Below are positions 16,969 through 25,659 of a stretch of DNA of 64,000 nucleotides, piece by piece. The DNA comes from Agaribacillus sp965228415 (GTDB taxonomy: Bacteria; Bacteroidota; Bacteroidia; Cytophagales; Cyclobacteriaceae): assembly GCA_965228415.1 (NCBI GenBank), contig OZ245814.1, forward strand, positions 8,308,001 through 8,372,000, given 5' to 3'. Below the pieces are notes generated by a model that worked only from the letters and a program-made list of their open reading frames with translations, was not told the DNA's origin and did not search any database. How positions within the stretch are numbered: the first letter of the stretch is position 1; each line of letters starts with the position of its first letter. A program made the translations under genes and the position numbers.

Positions 16969-18621
16969 ATGATCAAATACAGGCTCTTACTCTTCCTCTC
17001 ATTAACCTGCGTAATGGCGACGCGTGGGCAAACCAAAGGCCCGCTTGAAAATATAGTGATAACATCCAAAAAGGGAAAAACCCAGGTAAGCACAAATGAA
17101 AATGGGGAATTACATCTAAATGTATCTCCACAGGACATCCGTAAATTTCAAGCCAATGGATTAGTCCGTTATAGGGACTTTGGTGCCAGGGGCGACGGCA
17201 AAGCTGATGATATAGACGCCATCGCCGCTGCCCATGCATTTGCCAATCAGCATGGCCTTTTGGTGAAAGCCGACGAGGGGGCCACATACTACATTGGAGG
17301 AAAGGAGCGCACAGCGGAAATCCGGACCGACACCGATTTCGGCACGGCGGCCTTCATCATTGACGATACCGAAGTGCAAAACCGCAATGCCTCTGTTTTC
17401 ATGGTCAGTTCCGGCCTGCGGCCGCTTAAACTTGAGGGGATATCTTCGCTTAAGAGGAATCAGGAAAAAATCGACGTCTCCTTGCCCGGACCCTGTCTGA
17501 TCGCCGTCACCAATTCCGAGGTAAAGCATTACATACGGTTTGGGTTGAATCAAAACAATGGATCTTCGCAGACAGATATCTTTGTTGTTGATAAAAACGG
17601 CAAGGTGGATATGGACGCTCCGATCATCTGGGATTTCGACCAAATCATGGATATTACTGCTCTTCCTATTGATGAAAAGCCGCTGAACATCACCGGAGGA
17701 CGTTTTACCACCATTGCTAATAAAGCTGAAGCGAAGTACACCTATTATAGCCGGAACATCGCGATCAGACGCTCCAATGTTCTTATCAATGGGCTGGAAC
17801 ACCGCGTTAAGGGCGAGGGAGACCACGGTGCGCCTTATGGCGGCTTCATTAATATTCGCGATTGCTCTTACGTAACAGTTAAGAACACCGTGCTAACCGG
17901 ACACAAAACATACCGTACCATTGGCTCGGCGGGGAAGCCTGTTTCCATGGGCTCCTACGATATTTCGGTCAACCGTGCCCTTAATGTATCATTCATAAAT
18001 TGCAAACAGACAAATGACATCAATGACCGCAGGTATTGGGGAATCCTGGGTTCTAATTACTGCAAGAATCTTCTTTATGACAACTGTACCTTTTCCCGGT
18101 TCGATGCCCACAAGGGAGTTGCCAATGCCACCATCCGCAACTCGACCCTGGGACACATGGGAATCAATGCCATCGGTGCCGGGACCTTAACCGTGGAGAA
18201 CACCACCATTCGTGGAAGGAGCCTCATCAACCTGCGCTCCGACTATGGCAGTACGTGGCAGGGGGATTTCGTTATCCGCGACTGCATTTTCGTACCCGCA
18301 GGTGGCAGGCCAACCAGCGCCGCTCTGATAAGTGGGTCTTATTCCGGTCAGCATGATTTCGGCTACACGTGTTATATGCCGGAGCGGATTACCATTGAAA
18401 ATCTTCATATCGACGACTCCAATCATCCGGAGGATTACCAGGGGCCCGCTATTTTCACAAATTTCAACCCACAAATGACCGACAATTCCTATCGGGAGAA
18501 GTTTCCCTATGTCAGAACCAGGGAAGTTATTCTCAGAAATGTGACCACTGCCAGTGGCAAAGCCTTGAGAATCAGTGACAATCAGTTCATGTTTAAGGAT
18601 GTGAAAGTAGACGCCGATTAG
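16969..18621 (+). CDS. Exported right-handed beta-helix protein (pectate-lyase-superfamily fold)
   Basis: This 550-residue protein has a signal peptide (about residues 1-21, ending RGQ). The motif LVRYRDFGARGDGKADDIDA, near residue 65, is the N-terminal cap signature of Pectate_lyase_3 / glycosyl-hydrolase-28-like beta-helices. Repeated short strands such as NIAIRRSNVLINGLEHRV and TLTVENTTIRGRSLINLRS continue the helix. Many members cleave or bind polysaccharides, but the active residues of a specific CAZy family were not recognised. The coding sequence looks clearly richer in G and C than the AT-rich gaps and small genes around it, which may indicate separate origin. It stands alone. Confidence 0.75.
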   Translation: MIKYRLLLFLSLTCVMATRGQTKGPLENIVITSKKGKTQVSTNENGELHLNVSPQDIRKFQANGLVRYRDFGARGDGKADDIDAIAAAHAFANQHGLLVKADEGATYYIGGKERTAEIRTDTDFGTAAFIIDDTEVQNRNASVFMVSSGLRPLKLEGISSLKRNQEKIDVSLPGPCLIAVTNSEVKHYIRFGLNQNNGSSQTDIFVVDKNGKVDMDAPIIWDFDQIMDITALPIDEKPLNITGGRFTTIANKAEAKYTYYSRNIAIRRSNVLINGLEHRVKGEGDHGAPYGGFINIRDCSYVTVKNTVLTGHKTYRTIGSAGKPVSMGSYDISVNRALNVSFINCKQTNDINDRRYWGILGSNYCKNLLYDNCTFSRFDAHKGVANATIRNSTLGHMGINAIGAGTLTVENTTIRGRSLINLRSDYGSTWQGDFVIRDCIFVPAGGRPTSAALISGSYSGQHDFGYTCYMPERITIENLHIDDSNHPEDYQGPAIFTNFNPQMTDNSYREKFPYVRTREVILRNVTTASGKALRISDNQFMFKDVKVDAD

Positions 18622-18800
18622 CGTGTGATGCATGGGAGTCGCTTTTAAGCAATGCAGTCAAAAAACTCAAAAATATTCTGAACGCTGGTTGCTAATACGT
18701 ATAGGTTGTTCACAAGTTAAAAATCAACCACACAAAAAATAGTTTATTTAATGTCGTTTTAAAAAAGCAAACGTATTCATTCAGTAATATTTCAAATTCT

Positions 18801-19754
18801 TTAATTCCCTGTAATTTTTAATTTGTCGGTAACCTTAATTGATTTGGCACTTTCGATATCATAAATATAAATCTCTTTAGTGCTTCTATCACTTACGGTT
18901 ACATATTTACCATCATGACTCCAGGTTGGATGTCCGGGAGATTTAGCCTTAACATCAAATTTAGTCATTTTCTTGGTATCTAAATCAATCCAATACGTCC
19001 CGCTCCCATTTGGAGCTCCGGATCCCGCTGTAAAAAAAGCAAGTTTCTTATTGGGAGCATAAATGAACGGGTCTATCCCGCCTCCTGTATTAGAATATGT
19101 TATTCGCTCAATTTTTGAAGTGGGTAAATGATAGGAATAAATATCTGGTTTGCCTGCATTATTAGAACCTGCTGTTGATTGATAAAATATTCTCTTGTCA
19201 TCAGCTGAAAATACCGGGATAATATTGATCTTTTTATTATGGGTTAGCCTTCTGTTATTTTTTCCATCAACGTCAATAATAAAAATTTCACGAACATTCC
19301 TTCCGCTCAGTTTAGCGGAATAAGTTATCCTTTTTCCATCGTGCGACCACTCCGGACCCCAGGCAGAAAACTCTGAAGTAGCAGAAAACTCTGGAGATGT
19401 TAGTTGTCGTTGTGTGCGGCTCCTAAGGTCGTAAATAAATATCTGGTATTGATTATCTCTCATCGATGAATAAGCGATTTGTTTTCCATCTGGCGACCAT
19501 GCAGCAAAAGAGTCTTCATGATTCAGGCTGGTCAGTCTTTTTATGTTTTCACCTTTAGAATTTATAGTATAAATAGATTTTTTTCCTTCCATATTTGAAA
19601 CGAACAGAATTAGGTCTTCTACCGGAGACCATTTTGGAAGAGAATTTTTATAGTTAGAATTGGTAATTTTTATGCGAGTACCCTGACCATAAGCATCAAC
19701 AAACGACAAAAGAATCAGTACTACAATTGCTTTTTTTATACCAGATAATATCAT
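18801..19754 (-). CDS. Exported PD40/TolB-type beta-propeller protein
   Basis: A 317-residue protein with a signal peptide (cleavage about VDAYGQ). At least five PD40/WD40-like repeats are visible: LPKWSPVEDLILFVSNMEG, FAAWSPDGKQIAYSS, GPEWSHDGKRITYSAKLSG, IPVFSADDKRIFYQS and HPTWSHDGKYVTVSDRS. The pattern xWSxDGKxIxY is diagnostic for TolB-like propellers, which bind proteins or ligands in the periplasm. It is encoded convergently with the beta-helix gene and divergently from another PD40 protein at 20236-21159. Its partner is unknown. Confidence 0.85.
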   Translation of the reverse strand: MILSGIKKAIVVLILLSFVDAYGQGTRIKITNSNYKNSLPKWSPVEDLILFVSNMEGKKSIYTINSKGENIKRLTSLNHEDSFAAWSPDGKQIAYSSMRDNQYQIFIYDLRSRTQRQLTSPEFSATSEFSAWGPEWSHDGKRITYSAKLSGRNVREIFIIDVDGKNNRRLTHNKKINIIPVFSADDKRIFYQSTAGSNNAGKPDIYSYHLPTSKIERITYSNTGGGIDPFIYAPNKKLAFFTAGSGAPNGSGTYWIDLDTKKMTKFDVKAKSPGHPTWSHDGKYVTVSDRSTKEIYIYDIESAKSIKVTDKLKITGN

Positions 19755-20019
19755 TACGTCTTCTACTTAATTTATGACATATTACAAAAACCAAAGCCTT
19801 AAAATCTTGATCTATATTCAGAACAACGGACTTTAAATACATAATGTTATAATCCTGCTAAGAAGTAAAGTTTCTAAGAGACAAAATAGCACCTATCCGC
19901 TCAGCCGTGGTGATCTGTAGAAAAAGGAAATGCCTGGGCGCATTCTAAGGTTTATCCAAACTTTTCAAATCCGTCATCAAAAAGTTCGATCGATATCCGA
20001 TTGGGTGGTAGCTAACCCT

Positions 20020-20065
20020 GATCAATTACTTGTCTTTAAACCTGGTTTTAATCCGTTTGATATTG
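20020..20065. repeat. Dispersed degenerate repeat, copy 2 (partner at 13244-13289)
   Basis: Shares CCGTTTGATATTG and flanking bases with copy 1. The frame here reads KPGFNPFDIGGNSL, which superficially resembles a carrier-protein motif, but the copy-1 frame diverges after PFDI. It lies in the 19755-20235 gap, which contains no gene. Confidence 0.5.
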
Positions 20066-20115
20066 GCGGTAATTCATTGTCTCTGCCCGTGATAGTAGCA
20101 TTTTGACTATTAAGT

Positions 20116-20195
20116 GAAATCTCTTAGATTAGGTCTCCGCAATTTGAAAATGCACGGAACTGATTTCGTATAGCCACATGTTGGCAGTAATAATA
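20116..20195. repeat. Dispersed ~75-bp repeat, copy C
   Basis: Begins AAATCTCTTAGATTAGG, shared with copy B, and ends TATAGCCACATGTTGGCAGT, matching the ends of copies B and E. The central hairpin is not conserved. It ends about 40 bp before the start at 20236. Confidence 0.5.
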
Positions 20196-20235
20196 AATCA
20201 GAGCGCCCAATAACGTCAAATAAAGTATTATAAAT

Positions 20236-21159
20236 ATGTACAAGACTTTTACTTCAATTATGATCCTTCTGCTGATCAGTTCTTGTTCACAGCAGACTTC
20301 TATAACTCCGGAATTCACATACCTGCTTGAAAAGACAGACGTCCCCAGGTTATTTTTCCCGGGAATTGTAACTCAAAGAGGAAAAGTCCATTTTGGGTCG
20401 TCTTTTAGTAATGATGGAAAACACATAGTCTATACCATTACTGCCAGGGGAAAACCTGGAACTGTTGTCACACAAACATTTGAAAATCAATCTTTTTCTC
20501 AACTTGTTCCCATTGAGAATGACACCATATATTCTTATTCGGACGCCAGTTTTTCTGCCGACGGTAATACTATACTGTTGGTAAGCAACCGTCCTTATGG
20601 ACAAACACAGAATAGCAAAATCTGGAAATTTAACCGAATGGGTAGTAAATGGGGAAAGCCTGAGGTTGTTGAACTGGAAATGGATTCCATAGGAAATTTT
20701 GGCTTCCCCACTATGACAGAAAATAATACTATTTATTTTCATCATAGTGCCAAAAATTCAAACCCGGATATTTACCGGGCGGAATTTGAGAACGGTAAAT
20801 ATATGAAACCTGAAAGACTGCCTTACCCAATTAATACTGACAAATTTGAAGGAGATGTCTTTGTTGATAAGAAGGAACGCTTCATCATATTTGCTGGATT
20901 TGATAGAACCGATAATTTTGGTGAAAGCGATCTTTATATTTCTTTTAGATTAGAGGAAGGTTGGTCCAGCCCCATTAATCTGGGTAAAGATATAAACTCA
21001 TTTGGGTATGATGGAAGCCCATATGTTACAGTAGACGACGAGTATTTGATTTTTACCAGCAGTCGTCATCCGGAAATAGATGATCAGCAGGAATATTTCA
21101 ATCTTTTTTACGTGGATTTTAATTTAGATTTTTACAAAGCAAATTCAATCAAAAAATGA
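20236..21159 (+). CDS. PD40-repeat lipoprotein
   Basis: The 307-residue product starts MYKTFTSIMILLLISSCS, a lipoprotein signal with Cys17. The mature part carries TolB-like PD40 repeats: GSSFSNDGKHIVYTITARG, DASFSADGNTILLVSNRPYG, FPTMTENNTIYFHHSAKN and SPYVTVDDEYLIFTSSRHP. The NxDIYRAEF segment also fits the family. It is divergent from the other PD40 gene (18801-19754) across a 481-bp gap with repeats, but the two proteins differ in type of export signal. Probably envelope-anchored and protein- or ligand-binding; function unknown. Confidence 0.82.
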   Translation: MYKTFTSIMILLLISSCSQQTSITPEFTYLLEKTDVPRLFFPGIVTQRGKVHFGSSFSNDGKHIVYTITARGKPGTVVTQTFENQSFSQLVPIENDTIYSYSDASFSADGNTILLVSNRPYGQTQNSKIWKFNRMGSKWGKPEVVELEMDSIGNFGFPTMTENNTIYFHHSAKNSNPDIYRAEFENGKYMKPERLPYPINTDKFEGDVFVDKKERFIIFAGFDRTDNFGESDLYISFRLEEGWSSPINLGKDINSFGYDGSPYVTVDDEYLIFTSSRHPEIDDQQEYFNLFYVDFNLDFYKANSIKK

Positions 21160-21209
21160 TTTCTTTCCTTTGTATTTGAACAAAATGGACGTTAAGTATA
21201 ATGAGATCT

Positions 21210-21235
21210 TATACCAGGTGTTAGTAGTAATATAA
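21210..21235. repeat. Repeat end motif, copy E, adjoining the GNAT gene start
   Basis: TATACCAGGTGTTAGTAGTA resembles the end of copies B and C, and it sits 3 bases from the ATG at 21239. Confidence 0.4.
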
Positions 21236-21238
21236 AAA

Positions 21239-21742
21239 ATGAACATTGAATTTAAGCGACTGACTGAGGTTAAAAAATCGGAAATTATTGAATTGATGAA
21301 TAATCAGTTGGTAAGACGGCAAATGCCTTTATTGAGAGGCAACTTCAGTGAAGACGATTGTGATAAGTTTATTGCTGCCAAAGAACAACTTTGGATAGAA
21401 CACGGTTACGGCCCGTGGGCATTTGTCATAAATGATCAGTTTGCCGGTTGGGGTGGATTACAACCTGAGAACGGAGAAGCGGACCTGGCATTGGTGCTGC
21501 ATCCAAATTACTGGGGTATCGGCAAAGTCTTATATAAAGAGATAATAAGTAGAGCCTTTGGTGAAATGGGATTAAATTCAATTATCGTCTTGTTCCCACC
21601 TACCAGGAAGCGAATTAAGGGCTTGTTACGTCTTGGATTCAAGGAGGATAAAGAATTAGAGATTGGAAATGAACGATTCATCAGGTATCGATTGGAGAAA
21701 CCTGTTAAGAATGAAGGCGAGAAACAAAACGGGCAACACTAA
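21239..21742 (+). CDS. GNAT-family N-acetyltransferase
   Basis: The 167-residue product has the GNAT pattern: an N-terminal helix-rich part, WAFVINDQFAGWGGLQPE as beta-strands 2-4, and LVLHPNYWGIGKVLYKEII as the acetyl-CoA pyrophosphate-binding loop (Gly-Ile-Gly-Lys in place of the usual Q/RxxGxG/A). RIKGLLRLGFKED follows, as the typical GF-containing helix near the end. Cytoplasmic. Substrate unknown; members of this type often modify small molecules or ribosomal proteins. Lone gene directly preceded by a repeat end. Confidence 0.8.
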   Translation: MNIEFKRLTEVKKSEIIELMNNQLVRRQMPLLRGNFSEDDCDKFIAAKEQLWIEHGYGPWAFVINDQFAGWGGLQPENGEADLALVLHPNYWGIGKVLYKEIISRAFGEMGLNSIIVLFPPTRKRIKGLLRLGFKEDKELEIGNERFIRYRLEKPVKNEGEKQNGQH

Positions 21743-21965
21743 AATGCATTAAAACGCGTTTTAAACGCGACTTTGTGATCCATTGAGAAAATGGAAGGAA
21801 TTATTTGGGAATCTAAAAATGCGACCTACATAAAGGTTTGTACCAAAGAAGTTGAGATAATAAAAAAATCAGCCGTACCAATCCAGCAATATGTTTGCTT
21901 TTAATATAAACGTATGGTAGATTAAAATTTATAAACCATGGTGCTTAGGTGACTCAAACTGAATT

Positions 21966-23141
21966 ATGATGAAATTAGATTACAAAATCCTTTTGGTTTT
22001 TCTGGTACTTCAGGGATGTGGAAATATTACGGGAGGATTAAATCAATTTTCAGCAGCAAATGATACCCTGATAATCAGAACTAAAAAACAAGAGGGAGTA
22101 GGTTTATTCCCTTTGGGAGCAGGAGCGTTGAATTTCAAGGATACAACAGAAGCATTCCCGTATCCTGTCGTTATTCCAAAAAAACTAAAAGAGGTTAAAC
22201 GAGCACAGATCGTTGTGGATTTCAAAGCTGAGAATTTACATTATGTAGATATTATTGAGGGAATAAAGGGGACAGAGAAAGTATTTATTGTAGATCAAAA
22301 TAACAACAATGACCTTACGGACGATTCTGTTCGGGTTTACAAAAAAATTAAATGGGGCTCCTGGGATGAATCGATAAAATGTGAATTCTTAATTTCCAGC
22401 GGCGATGAGATCATTAGAGATTCATCGTGGATTAGAATAGGAACCCATAATGAAAGAATACTTTATGGGCGATATGAGCATTTAACAGCTAAATTTAACA
22501 TAGATGAGGATCAATTTAAGGTCGGGGTTGTTGATCCCGTCGCTGTCACTACGTTTACCTATGGTTATGCTCCCGAAATCGCCCTTTTGTCTATTAATGA
22601 AGCGATAATGGATACATTACTTAAAGTGGACTTATTAAAAAAGAATGAATTCCTAAAACTTAACAATCAATATTATCGCTTTCAGGATATTAGTACATAT
22701 GGAGAATATATTACCCTGATCAAAGAGAATGACTTTGATAAGAAGACAGGAACACAATTGGGAATGATCGCTCCTGATTTTGAATGTATCTCCGTCAATG
22801 GAAAAATTATCAATAGCGCTCAACTAAATGACAAAGTCACTATAGTTGCGAATTCGTGTGGCTGTGGTGGTGACAAATTGTCCACCAAAGCTTTCTTCGA
22901 TATAAAAGAAGCCTACGGCCATAAAATTCATATCGTACGGCTTGATTCCCACATTGAGGAGGGGCTTGATGGAATACATGTTGATATGGAAAATGAGTTT
23001 AATAAAGACATGTATGACAAATATAGACAGGCATATTGCTCCAGAACTGCCTATGTAATAGGCAAAAACAAAAGGATTATTGACAAATTTCCAATCAGTG
23101 ATTGGAAGTCGAGTTTAACAAAAAAATCAGATGATTTATGA
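21966..23141 (+). CDS. Lipoprotein with C-terminal redoxin-like domain and unusual CGCGG site
   Basis: The 391-residue product begins MMKLDYKILLVFLVLQGCG, a lipoprotein signal with Cys18. Residues about 30-250 form an uncharacterised domain. From about residue 262 the sequence QLGMIAPDFECISVNGK begins a thioredoxin/AhpC-like domain. The position where TlpA-type proteins have W-C-x-x-C reads VANSCGCGGDK, so the pair is C-G-C (CxC) rather than CxxC, and the preceding Trp is absent. A cis-Pro-type segment is not obvious. Disulfide exchange would need different chemistry, so it may be non-redox. Single gene. Confidence 0.65.
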   Translation: MMKLDYKILLVFLVLQGCGNITGGLNQFSAANDTLIIRTKKQEGVGLFPLGAGALNFKDTTEAFPYPVVIPKKLKEVKRAQIVVDFKAENLHYVDIIEGIKGTEKVFIVDQNNNNDLTDDSVRVYKKIKWGSWDESIKCEFLISSGDEIIRDSSWIRIGTHNERILYGRYEHLTAKFNIDEDQFKVGVVDPVAVTTFTYGYAPEIALLSINEAIMDTLLKVDLLKKNEFLKLNNQYYRFQDISTYGEYITLIKENDFDKKTGTQLGMIAPDFECISVNGKIINSAQLNDKVTIVANSCGCGGDKLSTKAFFDIKEAYGHKIHIVRLDSHIEEGLDGIHVDMENEFNKDMYDKYRQAYCSRTAYVIGKNKRIIDKFPISDWKSSLTKKSDDL

Positions 23142-23191
23142 AGTGAAACTGCCAATTCCCGTCTGGGCGTGAAATGCAAAATAAAAACACA

Positions 23192-23231
23192 TCACTGGAC
23201 TTGAGATCCTCTACACTCTTTTATTTTTTAT
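23192..23231. repeat. Dispersed repeat family F, copy 2
   Basis: ACTGG, then GATCCTCTAC, then TCTTTTATTTTTTA is similar to 16714-16753. It ends within the start codon (23230) of the following hydrolase. Confidence 0.5.
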
Positions 23232-24072
23232 GATAACTCCCGATAACGAATTAAACCTTCGACTACGCCATCCGGATTACCAAAAATTCTTGGACATTAA
23301 TGAGGATGAATCCATTAGGGTTAAAAACGACTATATCAATTATTTAGATCAAAACTATGGAAAAGCTGCGCTGCAAACGCTTGACATTTTCCCCTCGAAT
23401 GTCCGCGATTCCCCAATACTGATATTTATACATGGAGGGTACTGGCGTGCGTTGGATAAAAAAAGCTACAGTTTTGTGGCAGCGCCTTTTGTAAAGAACA
23501 ATTTCACCGTCTGCATTGTGAATTACAGACTTATTCCAGTGGTTAACATGGAAATGGTGCTGGATGATGTAAAGAGCGCCGTAAATTGGATTCAGGAAAA
23601 AGCTTCTCAATATAACGGCAATCCCAATGCAATAGTCCTTTCCGGTCATTCAGCCGGTGGGCATTTGGCCTTGATGACATATTTAATGAATGAAAGCCTA
23701 AGACCATGCATTCGGGCAATTTGTAGTTTAAGTGGTATATTCGATTTAAACGCTATTAAAAATAGTTATTTGAATGAAGTCTTAAATTTGAATGAAAATG
23801 ATGTTGATACCTTCAGTGTTTCGAATAAGGATCTATCTGTTTTAGAATGTCCCACCTTGCTAAGTGTAGGTTCCGCTGAAACGGCTTTTTTTATTGACCA
23901 GTCCAGAAGCTTGTATACCAAAAACAAAACCAAGGCTCCCATAGAATACTATGAATATGAGCAACTCAACCATTACCAGATAGTCCATAAATTGGAACGT
24001 GAAGATAACCCCTTAACACAATTTATCATCCAAAAGGCTAAACAGGCTATCACAAAAAATAGTGACCATTAA
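23230..24072 (+). CDS. Alpha/beta hydrolase of the kynurenine formamidase-like type
   Basis: This 280-residue cytoplasmic protein has the oxyanion HGG motif (ILIFIHGGYWRALDKKSY) and the nucleophile elbow GHSAGGHLAL, with Ser in GxSxG. The C-terminal LNHYQIVHKL may hold the catalytic His. HGGYW close to the N-terminus, with a linear chain of about 280 residues, matches arylformamidase/KynB-like and related esterases. No tryptophan-catabolism gene is nearby, so this should be read only as an esterase or amidase. The start overlaps the end of a family F repeat copy. Confidence 0.8.
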   Translation: MITPDNELNLRLRHPDYQKFLDINEDESIRVKNDYINYLDQNYGKAALQTLDIFPSNVRDSPILIFIHGGYWRALDKKSYSFVAAPFVKNNFTVCIVNYRLIPVVNMEMVLDDVKSAVNWIQEKASQYNGNPNAIVLSGHSAGGHLALMTYLMNESLRPCIRAICSLSGIFDLNAIKNSYLNEVLNLNENDVDTFSVSNKDLSVLECPTLLSVGSAETAFFIDQSRSLYTKNKTKAPIEYYEYEQLNHYQIVHKLEREDNPLTQFIIQKAKQAITKNSDH

Positions 24073-24080
24073 AACACGCA

Positions 24081-24109
24081 TTATTCAAATAAACATCAAA
24101 TAGAAAATG
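24081..24109. repeat. Dispersed repeat family G, copy 3 (3' half)
   Basis: TTATTCAAATAAACATCAAA followed by TAGAAAATG resembles the end of 16754-16809. The ATCCGGGT half is absent here. Confidence 0.4.
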
Positions 24110-24190
24110 GGAACCCAGGCTAAATAGCTGCATGAGTCCTACCACCCCGAATTCAAATTATCCATGTTTTAACGCATAAAAACACCTTTA

Positions 24191-24213
24191 TTAACGGTAA
24201 ATGAAACCGTTAA
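24191..24213. promoter_or_regulatory. 8-bp inverted repeat upstream of the Gfo/Idh/MocA operon
   Basis: TTAACGGT-(7 nt)-ACCGTTAA is a perfect inverted repeat 100 bp before the first oxidoreductase gene. It could be an operator for a sugar-responsive regulator of LacI or GntR type, or a hairpin ending the upstream transcript. No T tract follows, which favours an operator. Confidence 0.4.
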
Positions 24214-24312
24214 TTAACTTAATATTTATGAAAGAAACTGGTTAATTTCAAGCGCGAACTGAACAAACGATCATCCTGACAACGGAAAATTAAATATTCA
24301 ATAAAGCTTTAA

Positions 24313-25614
24313 ATGGAGCAAATGAATAGCGAGAGGAGAAATTTCATAAAATTATCGGCAATAGGTGGAGCTGCCATAGCCTTTGGGTTTGCGGCATGCA
24401 AGCATAAGAGATTTATGCCAAAGCCGGTCAATGCCAATGACAAAATCAATGTTGGCCTGGTAGGTTGCGGACAACGTGGGGTAGATCAGGTTTTGCGAGG
24501 GCTAAAGCATTTGAGTGAATATAACATTGTAGCGTTTTGCGATGTAATACCTGAGCATATGGATCGCGCTTCAAACCAATTGCCCTACCAGGTCAAACAT
24601 TTCCGTGACTATAGGGAAATGGTTATTCAAAAAGAAGTGGATTTGGTCATTGTAGCTACGCCGCTTAAATGGCATTTCCCGGTTTGTAAGGCTGCTTTGC
24701 TGGCAGACAAACATGTGGTATGTGAAAAGATGATGACCTATACCATTGAAGAAGCAGTGGAACTCGAACGCCTGGTAAAACAGTCAGGCAAACTTTTCAA
24801 AGTATCTTATGAGGCCAGAAACAATCCTGCCTATCAGATAGCCAAAGATCTTGTGTCAAAAGGTACGATTGGCGAGGTTATTCATGCCGACTGTACGTGG
24901 AATAGGAGAAGTAGCTGGAGAAAAGACATCAAGGATCCAAATAAGATCATCTATTTTCCAACGGGCGAACAAATTTCAAGGGAAAGGCTATTGAACTGGA
25001 GAATGAATACGGAATTCTCAGGTGATCTTTTGGGTGAAATCGTTTCGCACAATCTGGATGCTGCCCAATGGATTTTGAGTTCGGGGCCTCCAAAGAGTGC
25101 TTGCGGAATAGGGAAGATCAGTTACTGGAAGGATGGTAGAAATACTTTTGATAATATTCACGCAGTGCTGGATTACGGCAATGATTTGGCGATTACCTGC
25201 AATTCAATACTATCCAATGTAAAAGAGGGATACAAAGTCTCAATTTATGGCAGAAACGCCACCATTCAGCTATCATTGGGTGGCGGGATAATCATACCGG
25301 AGCTGAAACAAGATAAGAAATTGCGAGAACAAGTTGATGCCTTAAGTGGCGCCTCATATAAACTTATTGGAAAAATCGAAGAAAGAAAACTCGCCATGGA
25401 AAATCCTGTAAGAGATTATTATAGCCAATGGGTAGATGGGTATGTACTGGATACGTTGATGGGCTATAAGGAGTTTGCGCAATGCATTGTTGACAATAAG
25501 CCTTCCCCCATTCCGGTGGCTGATGGCAAATATTCTTCAATAGCTGTGCACCTGGGGAATCGAGCGATGCGAGAGGGAGGGGTATATAAATGGCAGGAAG
25601 TTTATGGTACATAA
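24313..25614 (+). CDS. Tat-exported Gfo/Idh/MocA-family oxidoreductase
   Basis: A 433-residue protein with a twin-arginine signal (SERRNFIKLSAIGG) followed by a Rossmann domain (VGLVGCGQRG near residue 50) and a Gfo/Idh/MocA C-terminal fold. Such enzymes oxidise or epimerise sugars or sugar-like alcohols using a bound NAD(P). The conserved Lys-Pro pair (EKP) reads EKM in VCEKMMT. The Lys is kept, so activity is plausible. An ATG at 24322 is an alternative start. First gene of an apparent operon with a second Gfo/Idh/MocA protein (46 bp) and a TIM-barrel isomerase. The export suggests action on periplasmic carbohydrate, as in GH109-like enzymes. Confidence 0.88.
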   Translation: MEQMNSERRNFIKLSAIGGAAIAFGFAACKHKRFMPKPVNANDKINVGLVGCGQRGVDQVLRGLKHLSEYNIVAFCDVIPEHMDRASNQLPYQVKHFRDYREMVIQKEVDLVIVATPLKWHFPVCKAALLADKHVVCEKMMTYTIEEAVELERLVKQSGKLFKVSYEARNNPAYQIAKDLVSKGTIGEVIHADCTWNRRSSWRKDIKDPNKIIYFPTGEQISRERLLNWRMNTEFSGDLLGEIVSHNLDAAQWILSSGPPKSACGIGKISYWKDGRNTFDNIHAVLDYGNDLAITCNSILSNVKEGYKVSIYGRNATIQLSLGGGIIIPELKQDKKLREQVDALSGASYKLIGKIEERKLAMENPVRDYYSQWVDGYVLDTLMGYKEFAQCIVDNKPSPIPVADGKYSSIAVHLGNRAMREGGVYKWQEVYGT

Positions 25615-25659
25615 TAATATTTCAGGAAGAACTGCGCTAACGAGCAACTAAAAATTCAG

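Noticed and set aside
17161..17826. 221-codon minus-strand ORF inside the beta-helix gene
   Set aside because: Antisense shadow of a GC-rich coding region; the plus-strand product has a clear signal peptide and fold motif.
20020..20103. Peptide KPGFNPFDIGGNSL read as an NRPS carrier-protein fragment
   Set aside because: The second copy at 13244-13289 shares the KPxxxPFDI part but diverges straight after it, and no other NRPS domain is near. The repeat is better treated as a dispersed element of unknown origin.
13899..24072. Classical integron cassette array
   Set aside because: No integrase gene is present and the inverted motifs do not match the GTTRRRY/RYYYAAC core.
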